From the NCBI GenBank assembly GCA_021824345.1, contig JAKAKW010000007.1, positions 1 through 48,453 on the forward strand: a stretch of 48,453 nt of DNA. Reading direction: 5' to 3'. Both the position numbers and the translations under genes were made by a program. The stretch's first letter is position 1. The number at the start of each line of letters is the position of its first letter. Of the stretch, positions 15,129-22,960 are shown piece by piece. The stretch comes from a bacterium. GTDB lineage: Bacteria; Patescibacteriota; Minisyncoccia; Phycocordibacterales; UBA9973. The notes below the pieces were generated by a model that did no database searches, was not told the origin of the DNA, and saw only the letters and a list, made by a program, of their open reading frames with translations.

Positions 15129-17363
15129 ATGAAACGCTTAAAGACGCTTGAAATAAACGGGTTCAAGTCTTTTCAGAAAAAGACCGTTTTGGACTTTCAA
15201 GTTCCGATCGTGTGCATCGTGGGGCCAAACGGCAGCGGAAAATCAAATGTGGTGGAGGCCGTGCGCTTCGTGCTCGGAGAGCAATCCATGAAATCCATGC
15301 GCGGAAAGCAAGGAGCGGATTTAATTTTCAAAGGTTCCAAAAATCTGCCCAAAAGTTCCCGCGCCTATGTTTCCATATATTTCAACAATTCCGACAAGGT
15401 GTTCAAACTGCCGGATGAAGAAGGCAAAAATGCTTCTCTCGGATACGATACCGTTTCCATCTCCAGAGAAGTGTATCCGGACGGAGTAAACAAATATATT
15501 TTGAATGGAGGCGAAGCGAGGCTCAAAGACGTGAACAGCCTTTTGTCTTCAGTGAACATCGGATCCTCCGGCCACCACATCATCTCCCAGGGAGAAGCCG
15601 ATCGGATACTTTCCGTAAACCCGAAGGAAAGGAAGGAAATGGTGGAGGATGCTCTCGGCTTGAAGATTTACCAGTACAAAATCCGCGAAACGGAGCGGAA
15701 GCTTGAAAGAACCGGCGAGAACATGAAAGAAGTGGCGATGCTCCGCAAGGAAAACGCCCCTCATTTGCGATTTTTGCAAAAGCAGATGGAAAAGGCGGAA
15801 AAAGCCAGGGACATGAGAGTGGAGCTTCTGTCTCTTTACAAGGAATATCTGAAAAAAGAAAGCGCATATCTTGAAAAGGAATCGGGGGAGTTGACCGCGG
15901 AAAAAAGAAGGATCTCTTCAGAACTGGAAGTTCTTCGGAAAAAAATTGCCGGGACCGAGGAGAAAAATATTTCCGAAGAGGAAAACATGAAGGAGCTCGG
16001 AGCGCTGGAAAGGCGTTCCGCCGAGCTGCGCAAGGCCAAAGGAGAACTGGAAAGGAAACTCGGCCGGCTGGAAGGCATACTTGAGATGGAAAAAGAGAGG
16101 GCAAAAACCGCGGGAGAATCTCGAGTTTTGTCCCCGGAAGCGGCTGAAGAGGCGATCAGGGAAATTGATTTCCTTCTTGAAGAAGCGGACGGCTTGGAAA
16201 CGCTGTCGGAAATAAGGGCGGTGCTGGAAAGAATGAGAAGCGTAATGGACGATCTCCGCCGGCAAAGCGGGCCGGAACAAAAGCCGGATGACGGAAAAAT
16301 GGAAGAACTGGAAAAGAGCAGAAAGGAAATATCCGAAGAAATAGAGAAAATGGCGGAGGAGGAGGAAGAAGCGGCGAACAAGGCGGAAGAATTGCGCAAA
16401 GAAAACAGGGAAAAGCTGGAAAAGCTGCGGGAAGCGGAAAAGGAAAGATTCGGCCTGCGCATGAAGGAGCAGGAGCTTTCTTCCGCTCTTGAGCTCTTAT
16501 CGGTGCGGGAAGAAAATCTTGTTCGGGAGAAGGGGGATTTTGAAAACGAAATCAGGGAAGGAGCGCCGCTTGTCGGGCAGGAAATCATGTCTTACAAACA
16601 TTCTTCCGCAGACGGAGAGGACGGCAGAGAATATCGCGAAGAAATGCGCAAAAAAATAGAAAGGATAAAAATCAAGCTGGAAGACGCCGGAGCGGGCGGA
16701 GCGGAAATAGAAAAAGAATTCAAGGAGGCCACCGAGCGGGATCAGTTTCTGGAAAAAGAAATGGAAGACCTGTCTGAAAGCATCAAATCGCTTGAAGCGC
16801 TTATGGCGGATCTGAAAAATAAGATCGATCTTGAGTTCAAAGAGGGAATAAAAAAAATAAACGCGGAATTCCAGAAATTCTTCGAGCTGATGTTCGGAGG
16901 AGGAACGGCATCTTTGAAAGTGGTTGTGGAAAATCGAAACAAAAATCGCCGAAACGCGGAAGAGGAAGAAGAAGAAATTGCGGAAGAAGAGGAAGAATCC
17001 GAACCGGAACAGGGGATAGAAATCAGCGTTTCCTTGCCTCATAAGAAAGTTAGGGAATTACACGCTCTCTCCGGCGGAGAACGCTCGCTTACTTCCATCG
17101 CACTCTTGTTCGCCATGTCCCAGGTGAATCCTCCGCCGTTCTTGATACTGGACGAAACCGACGCGGCGCTGGACGAGGCGAATTCCCGCAAATACGGAGA
17201 CATGCTGGAAAAGCTCTCCAGCCGGTCCCAGCTTATTGTGGTGACGCATAACCGCGAAACCATGTCTCGAGCGGGCATTCTCTACGGCGTCACAATCGGA
17301 GGGGACGGCGGTTCCAAGCTTCTTTCCGTAAAGTTCGACGAAGCGGTGGCAATCGCAAAATAG
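15129..17363 (+). CDS. smc: SMC-family chromosome segregation ATPase, short and apparently hingeless
   Basis: 744 aa against ~1150-1200 for bacterial SMC. N-terminal head: LKTLEINGFKSFQKKT, Walker A GPNGSGKS (33-40), VLGEQSMKSMRG and GSSGHHIISQGEADRIL. C-terminal head: HALSGGERSLTSIALLFAM (signature, about 646), LILDETDAALDEANS (Walker B, about 670) and VVTHNRETM. Between them lie about 400 residues of charged coiled coil. I find no glycine-rich hinge domain; the middle (about 335-395) has a short break with SPEAAEEAIREIDFL and a Gly/Pro patch. The arms are therefore short and dimerisation must differ from standard SMC, or the turn is a minimal helical hairpin. An acidic run (EEEEEEIAEEEEESE) interrupts the C-terminal head. 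Confidence 0.88.
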   Translation: MKRLKTLEINGFKSFQKKTVLDFQVPIVCIVGPNGSGKSNVVEAVRFVLGEQSMKSMRGKQGADLIFKGSKNLPKSSRAYVSIYFNNSDKVFKLPDEEGKNASLGYDTVSISREVYPDGVNKYILNGGEARLKDVNSLLSSVNIGSSGHHIISQGEADRILSVNPKERKEMVEDALGLKIYQYKIRETERKLERTGENMKEVAMLRKENAPHLRFLQKQMEKAEKARDMRVELLSLYKEYLKKESAYLEKESGELTAEKRRISSELEVLRKKIAGTEEKNISEEENMKELGALERRSAELRKAKGELERKLGRLEGILEMEKERAKTAGESRVLSPEAAEEAIREIDFLLEEADGLETLSEIRAVLERMRSVMDDLRRQSGPEQKPDDGKMEELEKSRKEISEEIEKMAEEEEEAANKAEELRKENREKLEKLREAEKERFGLRMKEQELSSALELLSVREENLVREKGDFENEIREGAPLVGQEIMSYKHSSADGEDGREYREEMRKKIERIKIKLEDAGAGGAEIEKEFKEATERDQFLEKEMEDLSESIKSLEALMADLKNKIDLEFKEGIKKINAEFQKFFELMFGGGTASLKVVVENRNKNRRNAEEEEEEIAEEEEESEPEQGIEISVSLPHKKVRELHALSGGERSLTSIALLFAMSQVNPPPFLILDETDAALDEANSRKYGDMLEKLSSRSQLIVVTHNRETMSRAGILYGVTIGGDGGSKLLSVKFDEAVAIAK

Positions 17364-17373
17364 CAAGTGGCAC

Positions 17374-17488
17374 AGGCGGAAAGGATGTTCTCTTTTCCGG
17401 GTACGGGATTTTTTCTGCTGAAAAAATCCCTGAAGTTCTCGCGCCGCCGCGCTCGAAACCCCCTCCAAATAGAACATCCTTTCCGCCT
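17374..17488. repeat. Nested inverted repeat between convergent smc and dac-capA
   Basis: Perfect 18-bp outer arms (AGGCGGAAAGGATGTTCT at 17374-17391 and its complement at 17471-17488). Inside is an 11-bp perfect hairpin (GGGATTTTTTC-TGCT-GAAAAAATCCC, 17405-17430). It fills the whole intergenic space of two converging genes and may also terminate both transcripts. Confidence 0.85.
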
Positions 17489-17489
17489 A

Positions 17490-19397
17490 TTATTCCGCTT
17501 TTATATTTTCCTCTTTTCCTTGCACCGGTTTTTGCGGCTGGAACTGGCTGTTTAGAGTGACGGTGTCTGGGCGCACGGAGAAACTGCCGTCGCGATTTAC
17601 GGTTGCCTCAAGAAGCATGCCCTGCATGGTATCTTTTGAGAATGATTGGTCAAAGATCAGATTGCCGAGAGAATACGCGATGTATCCGTTCTTGTATTTT
17701 TCCGTATCTTCAATGACGTGCGGACCGCTGCCGACCACCAGCCTGGCGCCTGAATCAATGGCCAAATGCGCCAGGTCCGTCTGCCGGGAATCGTGCTTTT
17801 TCTGATATTCTTTTCCGAATTGGAAGTATACGACCAAAAAGTCCGCCTGTTTTGCAGCGTCTTGAACAATTTTGGAAAAGTCATAATACTCGGTAGAAAG
17901 AACCCCCGGCTTGCCGTCCGCGGCCGCCATGGAAGCGGGCGCATAGTCGGAAAACGGCAGAAATCCTATTTTTATTCCGTACTTGTCTATAATCACCGGC
18001 TGTCCGGCCGTTTGCTTGTCTATGCCGGCACCAGCATAGCCGATTCCGTGCCTTTTCAAATTTTGAAGAGTGTCCAAGAAAGCGTCACGGCCCCAGTCGT
18101 ACATGTGATCGTTGGCCACCGACAGGGCGCTAAGTCCGGAGCTTTCCAAAGCGGGAAGGACCGCCGGACTCATTCTGAAAGGATTCAAGTAACCCTGGTC
18201 TTCTCCTTGATAAGATATCGGGCCGAGAATTTCCGCGAAGGCGGCGTCCGCTTCTTTGAATATGCCGAGATTGTTAAAAAGTTTTGAATAATCTCCGCCG
18301 AAATTTTTATTTACGGAATTTTTTACTCCCCGGTCCAGCATAATGTCTCCACCGAGCACCAGGGAAAGATGATCCGGCCAGCTTATGTCCGGAGAACCGG
18401 GTTTTAGGAATACCCAGTTGGAAGTTTGTCCCGAGGGACCGTCGTAGCGGATATTATCCTTTACATATTTAAGAATTGTTTCCACGTCTTTGTGCCGGTC
18501 ATTGCTTTGCAGAACAGTGATGGCGATATTCCTGGTGTCGCCGCCGGCCAGCTTGACGGAATACAGGGCCGTCGCCGTTTCCAGGGCGGGATCGGTATAA
18601 CCGTTTTTCCCGCCCAAATATCCCTGGTCGTTAAGGAACTGGCTGTTGTTCCTCCAGCTGTGGGAGTAGGCGGTGTAATTTTTCACGGTGGTAATTTTCA
18701 AAATGCTTTCCGCGTTTTTGTATATGAATCCCGCCAGCCGGAACATGTCGGAAACACTCGTCTTATTTTCCCTGGAAAGTCCGCTCGGATCCTTATAGAA
18801 GGTGCTGTCTAATCCCAAGTATTCCGACAGCCGATTCATTTTGTCCATAAAAACGCTCCGGCCGAAATATTCCGCAATCGCTTCCGCCACGTCGTTGCTT
18901 GATTCCAAGAGCAGGGGATAAAAGAGGGCGGATACCTTTATTTTTTCTCCCTGGCGCAGTCCGGCGCTCGGCCCTTCCGTGGAAAGAGCGGTTTTGGAGA
19001 TTACGGCGGTATCGTCGTTTTTGTTCAATACAAGGGCCAAATACGCGGTCATTAGCTTGGAAACGGAGGCTTGGGGATATTTGGCGTCTTTTCCCTGGGA
19101 AAGTATCACCTCGCCGGTGTCCAGATCGCCCACAAGATATGCCCTGGCCGAAACATTCGGTCCATAAGGATGATTTTTTGTCACATAAGAATAATTGCTG
19201 CCGGTCTGTCCGGGTTCCGTCCGGGCGGAATCATTCGTCTGCGCCGCTATTGCCGCCGCCATTCTTGTTTCCGGCTCAATCCTGTTTAAAGAATTCTGTT
19301 TCGAAGTCTGAAATAAAAAAGGGAGCAAAAAAACGGCAAAAAAGAGGGCCAGACCGCTCATCACAAAGTATTTCTTTTTTGATCGCGCTTTTTTCAT
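17490..19397 (-). CDS. D-alanyl-D-alanine carboxypeptidase (S11) fused to a CapA-type domain
   Basis: 635 aa. One transmembrane anchor or signal (about 10-30) precedes an S11 peptidase domain: catalytic SVSK (111-114), SSN (166-168), and the third motif as KNG (264-266) instead of KTG. This domain trims peptidoglycan stem peptides outside the membrane. From about residue 345 a CapA/PgsA-like metallophosphatase-fold domain follows: LVLGGDIMLDRGV, LGPIS, VANDHMYDWGRDAF, GIGYAGAG and VVGSGPHVIEDTE, ending with SLGNLIFDQ. CapA-type domains are linked to poly-glutamate capsules, but the reaction here is unknown. The fusion places both activities outside the cell on one anchor. Its start codon abuts the rnr stop. 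Confidence 0.88.
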   Translation of the reverse strand: MKKARSKKKYFVMSGLALFFAVFLLPFLFQTSKQNSLNRIEPETRMAAAIAAQTNDSARTEPGQTGSNYSYVTKNHPYGPNVSARAYLVGDLDTGEVILSQGKDAKYPQASVSKLMTAYLALVLNKNDDTAVISKTALSTEGPSAGLRQGEKIKVSALFYPLLLESSNDVAEAIAEYFGRSVFMDKMNRLSEYLGLDSTFYKDPSGLSRENKTSVSDMFRLAGFIYKNAESILKITTVKNYTAYSHSWRNNSQFLNDQGYLGGKNGYTDPALETATALYSVKLAGGDTRNIAITVLQSNDRHKDVETILKYVKDNIRYDGPSGQTSNWVFLKPGSPDISWPDHLSLVLGGDIMLDRGVKNSVNKNFGGDYSKLFNNLGIFKEADAAFAEILGPISYQGEDQGYLNPFRMSPAVLPALESSGLSALSVANDHMYDWGRDAFLDTLQNLKRHGIGYAGAGIDKQTAGQPVIIDKYGIKIGFLPFSDYAPASMAAADGKPGVLSTEYYDFSKIVQDAAKQADFLVVYFQFGKEYQKKHDSRQTDLAHLAIDSGARLVVGSGPHVIEDTEKYKNGYIAYSLGNLIFDQSFSKDTMQGMLLEATVNRDGSFSVRPDTVTLNSQFQPQKPVQGKEENIKAE

Positions 19398-21347
19398 TTA
19401 TTTCGCCAGGACATAGTCTATGGTTCTTCTTTCCATATCCACCGCCTTTACTTGTATCCTTACTTTATCTCCGAGCCGATATCTCTTTTTCTTCCTTTCT
19501 CCCACGAGTTCCATCTTCTTCTCGTTGAAAACGTAAAAGTCTCCGTCCAGGTCCCGCACCCTCACCAGCCCTTCGCATTTTGTTTCTTTCTCTTCCACAT
19601 ACAAGCCCCATTCTTTCAATCCGCTGATTATTCCCTCAAATTTTCCGCCCACTCGAGAGGACATGTATTCCGCCTGCTTGTATTTTACCGATGCCCGTTC
19701 CGCGTCGGATGCGCGCTTTTCCATTTCCGAAGACCTTTCGGAAATTTTTTCGTACATTTTCAATTTTTCGGGGCCTATTTTTTTCCCCGCCAAATGATCC
19801 AAAAGCAGGCGATGTACCACAATGTCCGGGTATCTTCGGATAGGGGAAGTAAAATGGGTGTAATGGCTGAAAGCCAGGCCGTAATGGCCGATATTTTTGG
19901 TGGAATACACCGCCTTGGCCATGGAGCGGATCACCGCTCGGTGCACCGCATCTTTTTCCTCTTTGCCGGAAAGGTCTTCCAGAATGTCGTTTATTTCCTT
20001 GCTGGGAATTATTCCGTTTTTCAGCTTTATTTTGTATCCGATACCGGAAAGAAATACGGCCAAATCCGCCATTTTTTCCGGATCGGGCAGATTATGTACG
20101 CGGTACACGGAAATATTTCCGGCCTGCCCCTTTTCCTTTTTGGAAAAATCTCCGGAGATTGCTTCCGCCACCTTGCGGTTTGCCAGAAGCATAAATTCCT
20201 CAATCAGCCGGTTTGAATCTCCGCGCTCCTTTTTCACCACCTTTATCGGCGTTCCTTTTTCATCCAGCACGAATTTTACTTCTTCCTGGTCCAGGGACAC
20301 CGCCCCGTGCGCGAACCTTCGTTTTCCGAGTTTTTTGGCGAGCGTGTTCAATATTGAAAGTTCCTTATGGAATTGGGATCCGGGCGCGTGGATCGCCTTT
20401 TCCGCTTCTTCGTAGGTGAATCTTTTATGAGAATGTATTATTGTCCGCCCGAACCATTCTTTGATTATTTTCGCTTCCGAATCAAGGGTAAACACCGCGC
20501 TCACGGTCAGGCGGTCCTTGCCGGGGAGCAGGGAACACAGGTCGTTGGAAAGGGATTCCGGCAGCATCGGTATCACTCTGTCCACCAAGTATACGGAGGT
20601 TCCTCGCTTGAAAGCTTCGCGGTCCAATTCGCTTCCCGGGCGGACATAATGCGATACGTCGGCAATGTGAATGCCGATCTCATATTCCTTTTTTCCTCCA
20701 TGCGAGGGAAGTTCTTTGAATGAGATGGCGTCGTCAAAATCCTTGGCGTCCGATGGGTCAATGGTGAAGGTGGGAGTTTTTCTGAAATCCTTCCGGCCGG
20801 CGGAATCTTTCGCGCTTATGCCGGCCTTCTTTATCTGTACGGCTTCCCGTTCGGATTCAGAAGAAAGCGACAGGCCGAATCCTTTCTCCAGGGAAATGCC
20901 CTCCATCTCCGCTTCGTTTTCTCCCGGCCGGCCCAGCACTTTTTCTATTTTGCCCTCCGGAAAACCGCGCGGGTCTTTCCAAGAGGTTATTTTCACAAAA
21001 ACTTTGTCGCCGTCCCGGGCTTCGCATTTGGGTATCAGAATGTCCGCGTACATCTTGCCATCGTCGGGCAGAAAGTAATATTCCCGGCCTCTTTTCTCCA
21101 AAACTCCCGCAAAGCCGTTTTTTGCGCGGGAGATTATGCGCGCCACCTTTCCGGCAGGCATTCCGTTGCCCGAGGAGCGCAGAGCCACCGTTACAGTGTC
21201 TCCATTCAAAGCCGTATTCAAGCCCTCCGGAGCTATTTCTATTTCTTTTCCGCTTTCCGGGTCCTTAAAGCGGCCGACTCCTTTTCCGGTTACGTATATA
21301 ATTCCTTCCAGTATTTTTCCGCCCGCTTTCTTGTTTTTCTTTCTCAT
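19398..21347 (-). CDS. rnr: Ribonuclease R (RNase II/RNB family exoribonuclease)
   Basis: Processive 3'-5' exoribonuclease able to digest structured RNA. 649 aa: cold-shock/OB domains (about 10-150), RNB catalytic domain from TFTIDPSDAKDFDDAIS (Asp cluster coordinating Mg2+, about 190) through GIHIADVSHYV, RGTSVYLVDRVIPMLPESLSNDLCSL, YRVHNLPDPEKM and HYTHFTSPIRRYPDIVVHRLL, and a C-terminal S1 domain (GGKFEGIISGLKEWGLYVE to KVRIQVKAVDM). It is shorter than E. coli RNase R because the N-terminal helix-turn-helix and the long basic tail are missing. It is transcribed with dac-capA from a minus-strand promoter with an extended -10 (TGGTATTAT) near 21364-21359. Confidence 0.95.
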   Translation of the reverse strand: MRKKNKKAGGKILEGIIYVTGKGVGRFKDPESGKEIEIAPEGLNTALNGDTVTVALRSSGNGMPAGKVARIISRAKNGFAGVLEKRGREYYFLPDDGKMYADILIPKCEARDGDKVFVKITSWKDPRGFPEGKIEKVLGRPGENEAEMEGISLEKGFGLSLSSESEREAVQIKKAGISAKDSAGRKDFRKTPTFTIDPSDAKDFDDAISFKELPSHGGKKEYEIGIHIADVSHYVRPGSELDREAFKRGTSVYLVDRVIPMLPESLSNDLCSLLPGKDRLTVSAVFTLDSEAKIIKEWFGRTIIHSHKRFTYEEAEKAIHAPGSQFHKELSILNTLAKKLGKRRFAHGAVSLDQEEVKFVLDEKGTPIKVVKKERGDSNRLIEEFMLLANRKVAEAISGDFSKKEKGQAGNISVYRVHNLPDPEKMADLAVFLSGIGYKIKLKNGIIPSKEINDILEDLSGKEEKDAVHRAVIRSMAKAVYSTKNIGHYGLAFSHYTHFTSPIRRYPDIVVHRLLLDHLAGKKIGPEKLKMYEKISERSSEMEKRASDAERASVKYKQAEYMSSRVGGKFEGIISGLKEWGLYVEEKETKCEGLVRVRDLDGDFYVFNEKKMELVGERKKKRYRLGDKVRIQVKAVDMERRTIDYVLAK

Positions 21348-21358
21348 TTCTCTATAGA

Positions 21359-21367
21359 TAATACCAC
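21359..21367 (-). promoter_or_regulatory. rnr promoter, extended -10
   Basis: The minus strand reads TGGTATTAT just before the rnr ATG at 21347, leaving a leader of about five bases. No good -35 is seen. Confidence 0.45.
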
Positions 21368-21405
21368 ATGATTTACATTGTTACCCTTTATTGATATTCT
21401 TTTAG

Positions 21406-21419
21406 TGTTACAAGTAACA
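21406..21419. promoter_or_regulatory. Operator-like palindrome TGTTAC-AA-GTAACA
   Basis: A perfect 14-bp palindrome in the divergent space between rnr and the 21440 gene, downstream of TTGATA (21391-21396). A transcription-factor site is possible, but only one copy is seen. Confidence 0.35.
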
Positions 21420-21439
21420 ACTCATAAAGAGCTAAAAAT

Positions 21440-21961
21440 ATGGGGAATAACAGAGGTTTCATCGGAATCGGAGCAATCCTTGCCGTCGTAGCGGTTCTTG
21501 CCGTCGGCGGAATCGTGTATTACGCCGGCACAAAGAACGCTTCCTTGCCCGGCGCTATTGAAAGTAGCGGCCGGCAAAACGCAATCCAAAGCAATAACGG
21601 CCAATTATCCGCTCAGTCAACATATGAATATGCTAACCATGGTTTCAGCATTGAACTGCCCAAAGGATTTGTTCCCAAAGAAGAGCAAGCGGAAGGCGGT
21701 CCCGCAATCGTAATCTCAATGCCAGTGGGAAGTTTGTCATACGTAACGGATTCCGCATTTTGGGAAAAATATAATATACCTAGTTATACATATCTTGGGG
21801 ACAAAAAAATAGGCCAAAATACTTTTAAAATATATAAGTATCTCGGAGCTTTCTTTTATTGGTTTAAACAGGGAAATGTAGGATATGAATTCGGCGGAAC
21901 TGACAGCATTGGAATTGAGAAACTGCTCAAGACTTTCAAGTTTACAGGTTGGCCGCAATAA
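21440..21961 (+). CDS. Hypothetical membrane-anchored exported protein
   Basis: 173 aa. One N-terminal hydrophobic segment (GIGAILAVVAVLAVGGIVYYAG, about 8-30) is followed by a Ser/Gln/Asn-rich linker and a globular domain of about 110 residues starting YEYANHGFSIELPKGFVP. That start resembles PsbP-like or lipoprotein-type domains that begin with a beta strand over a stretch read as FSIxLPxGF. No catalytic motif is visible, and the remainder is aromatic-rich (YKYLGAFFYWF). The N-terminus NNRGFIGIGAILAVV is slightly pilin-like, but the Glu5 of true pilins is absent. The 3' half is AT-rich. Function unknown. Confidence 0.7.
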   Translation: MGNNRGFIGIGAILAVVAVLAVGGIVYYAGTKNASLPGAIESSGRQNAIQSNNGQLSAQSTYEYANHGFSIELPKGFVPKEEQAEGGPAIVISMPVGSLSYVTDSAFWEKYNIPSYTYLGDKKIGQNTFKIYKYLGAFFYWFKQGNVGYEFGGTDSIGIEKLLKTFKFTGWPQ

Positions 21962-21969
21962 TTGCTTGT

Positions 21970-21997
21970 TTGCCTTTTTGGGAAGTTATGCTAGTAT
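21970..21997 (+). promoter_or_regulatory. rpsP promoter (leaderless)
   Basis: TTGCCT (21970-21975), 16 bp, TAGTAT (21992-21997) in TATGCTAGTAT. The ATG is at 22004, six bases past the -10. Confidence 0.65.
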
Positions 21998-22003
21998 TGG
22001 CTC

Positions 22004-22315
22004 ATGCTAAAAATCAGATTACAGAGAATAGGCAGAAAAAACGACCCGTCTTTCCGGGCGGTCTTGACCGATTCCAGGAACAGCACCAAAAGCGGAAAAT
22101 TTCTGGAGATAGTTGGCACCTACAATCCGAAGAGCGGGGAAACTGTTTTCAAAGAAGAAAGAATGAAATACTGGATTGGGAAGGGGGCGAAGGTTTCCGA
22201 TACCATGCATAATTTCCTTGTGGATAAGAAGATAATAGAAGGCAAGAAAGTGAACGTGCTTTCCAAGAAAAAGCCCACAAAAAAGCGGAAGGAACTGAAG
22301 GCGGCGGCAAAATAG
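22004..22315 (+). CDS. rpsP: 30S ribosomal protein S16
   Basis: 103 aa. MLKIRLQRIGRKNDPSFRAVLTDSRNSTKSGKFLEIVGTY is a clear S16 N-terminus, followed by KEERMKYWIGKGAKVSDTMHNFL and a Lys-rich tail. It binds 16S rRNA during early assembly. It opens the conserved rpsP-khpA-trmD neighbourhood; rimM and rplS, usual members, are not between the genes here. Transcription is predicted to start on the ATG itself. Confidence 0.96.
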   Translation: MLKIRLQRIGRKNDPSFRAVLTDSRNSTKSGKFLEIVGTYNPKSGETVFKEERMKYWIGKGAKVSDTMHNFLVDKKIIEGKKVNVLSKKKPTKKRKELKAAAK

Positions 22316-22431
22316 AATGCCTCGCCCGAATATAGTCAATTTGCCTTATCAAGTGTATAATACAACAAGCGGAGCTCTAATAATTTTTGGTCGTAAGCCC
22401 GCTTTCTTTAAAAAGTAAAAATCGCTTTGAC

Positions 22432-22767
22432 ATGCAAGAAAACGACAAGGAATTTCTGGAATACGTGGTAAAGGCGCTGGTGGACAATCCCAGCGACGTG
22501 AAGATTGACCGCACGGTGGACGAAATGGGCGTGCTTATCACCCTTTCCGTCAATCCCGCCGACATGGGCAAGATCATCGGCCGGCAGGGAAATACCGCCA
22601 AGGCCATTCGGACTCTTCTGCGGATCATCGGCATGAAGAACAATGCCCGGGTGAATCTGAAGATCAACGAGCCCGAGGGCGGAATGAGGCCGGAGCATTC
22701 AACACCGGCTGCGTCTCCGACCATGAAGACCGTAGACCAGGCGATGGAAGATCTGAAAGGAATCTAA
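22432..22767 (+). CDS. khpA: KH-domain RNA-binding protein KhpA
   Basis: 111 aa from ATG 22432; the track's TTG start at 22387 adds residues unlike the family. A single KH domain: EFLEYVVKALVDNPSDVKIDRTVDE, then the IIGRQGNTAKAIRTLL GxxG loop that grips RNA. A C-terminal tail of about 35 residues ends in MEDLKGI. KhpA pairs with KhpB/Jag in other bacteria, affecting cell division and length and binding many RNAs. A TATAAT at 22356-22361 lies 70 bases upstream, so this gene may have its own promoter and a short leader with an AAGCGG/CCGCTT hairpin. Confidence 0.9.
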   Translation: MQENDKEFLEYVVKALVDNPSDVKIDRTVDEMGVLITLSVNPADMGKIIGRQGNTAKAIRTLLRIIGMKNNARVNLKINEPEGGMRPEHSTPAASPTMKTVDQAMEDLKGI

Positions 22768-22785
22768 AAACGCGAAATTTTAGCG

Positions 22786-22809
22786 AAAAACCGCCTCGGG
22801 CGGTTTTTT
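22786..22809 (+). terminator. Terminator after khpA
   Basis: AAAAACCGCC-TCGG-GCGGTTTTTT: a 10-bp stem with a stable TCGG loop and a U-run. It separates rpsP-khpA from the BRO-N gene and trmD. Confidence 0.9.
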
Positions 22810-22825
22810 GTTTTTATCGCGTGTT

Positions 22826-22849
22826 TTGCTATATGAGTACATATAGCAA
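22826..22849. promoter_or_regulatory. Palindrome TTGCTATATG-AGTA-CATATAGCAA
   Basis: A 10-bp perfect inverted repeat with a 4-base spacer, in the 190-base gap before the BRO-N gene. It is AT-rich and symmetrical, like a repressor operator. Confidence 0.45.
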
Positions 22850-22861
22850 TGGCGCTCGGAA

Positions 22862-22885
22862 AATACAAAAACAAGCTTTTGTATT
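22862..22885. promoter_or_regulatory. Palindrome overlapping the -35 of the BRO-N gene promoter
   Basis: AATACAAAA-ACAAGC-TTTTGTATT: 9-bp arms with a 6-base spacer. The right arm contains the -35 element TTGTAT, so a bound dimer would block the promoter. Confidence 0.5.
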
Positions 22886-22907
22886 CTTCCTCGCTTGTTG
22901 CTATAAT
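22879..22907 (+). promoter_or_regulatory. Promoter of the BRO-N gene (and trmD)
   Basis: TTGTAT (22879-22884), 17 bp, TATAAT (22902-22907). The leader of about 47 bases contains a small TCTCATT/AATGAGA hairpin. Confidence 0.7.
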
Positions 22908-22960
22908 AGGCCAGTCACAAGGCCTCCGAGTCTCATTTTAAGAGTAATGAGATAAAACAT

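Noticed and set aside
15836-16588. 250-aa minus-strand ORF
   Set aside because: Serine/phenylalanine-rich shadow of the Glu/Lys-rich SMC coiled coil.
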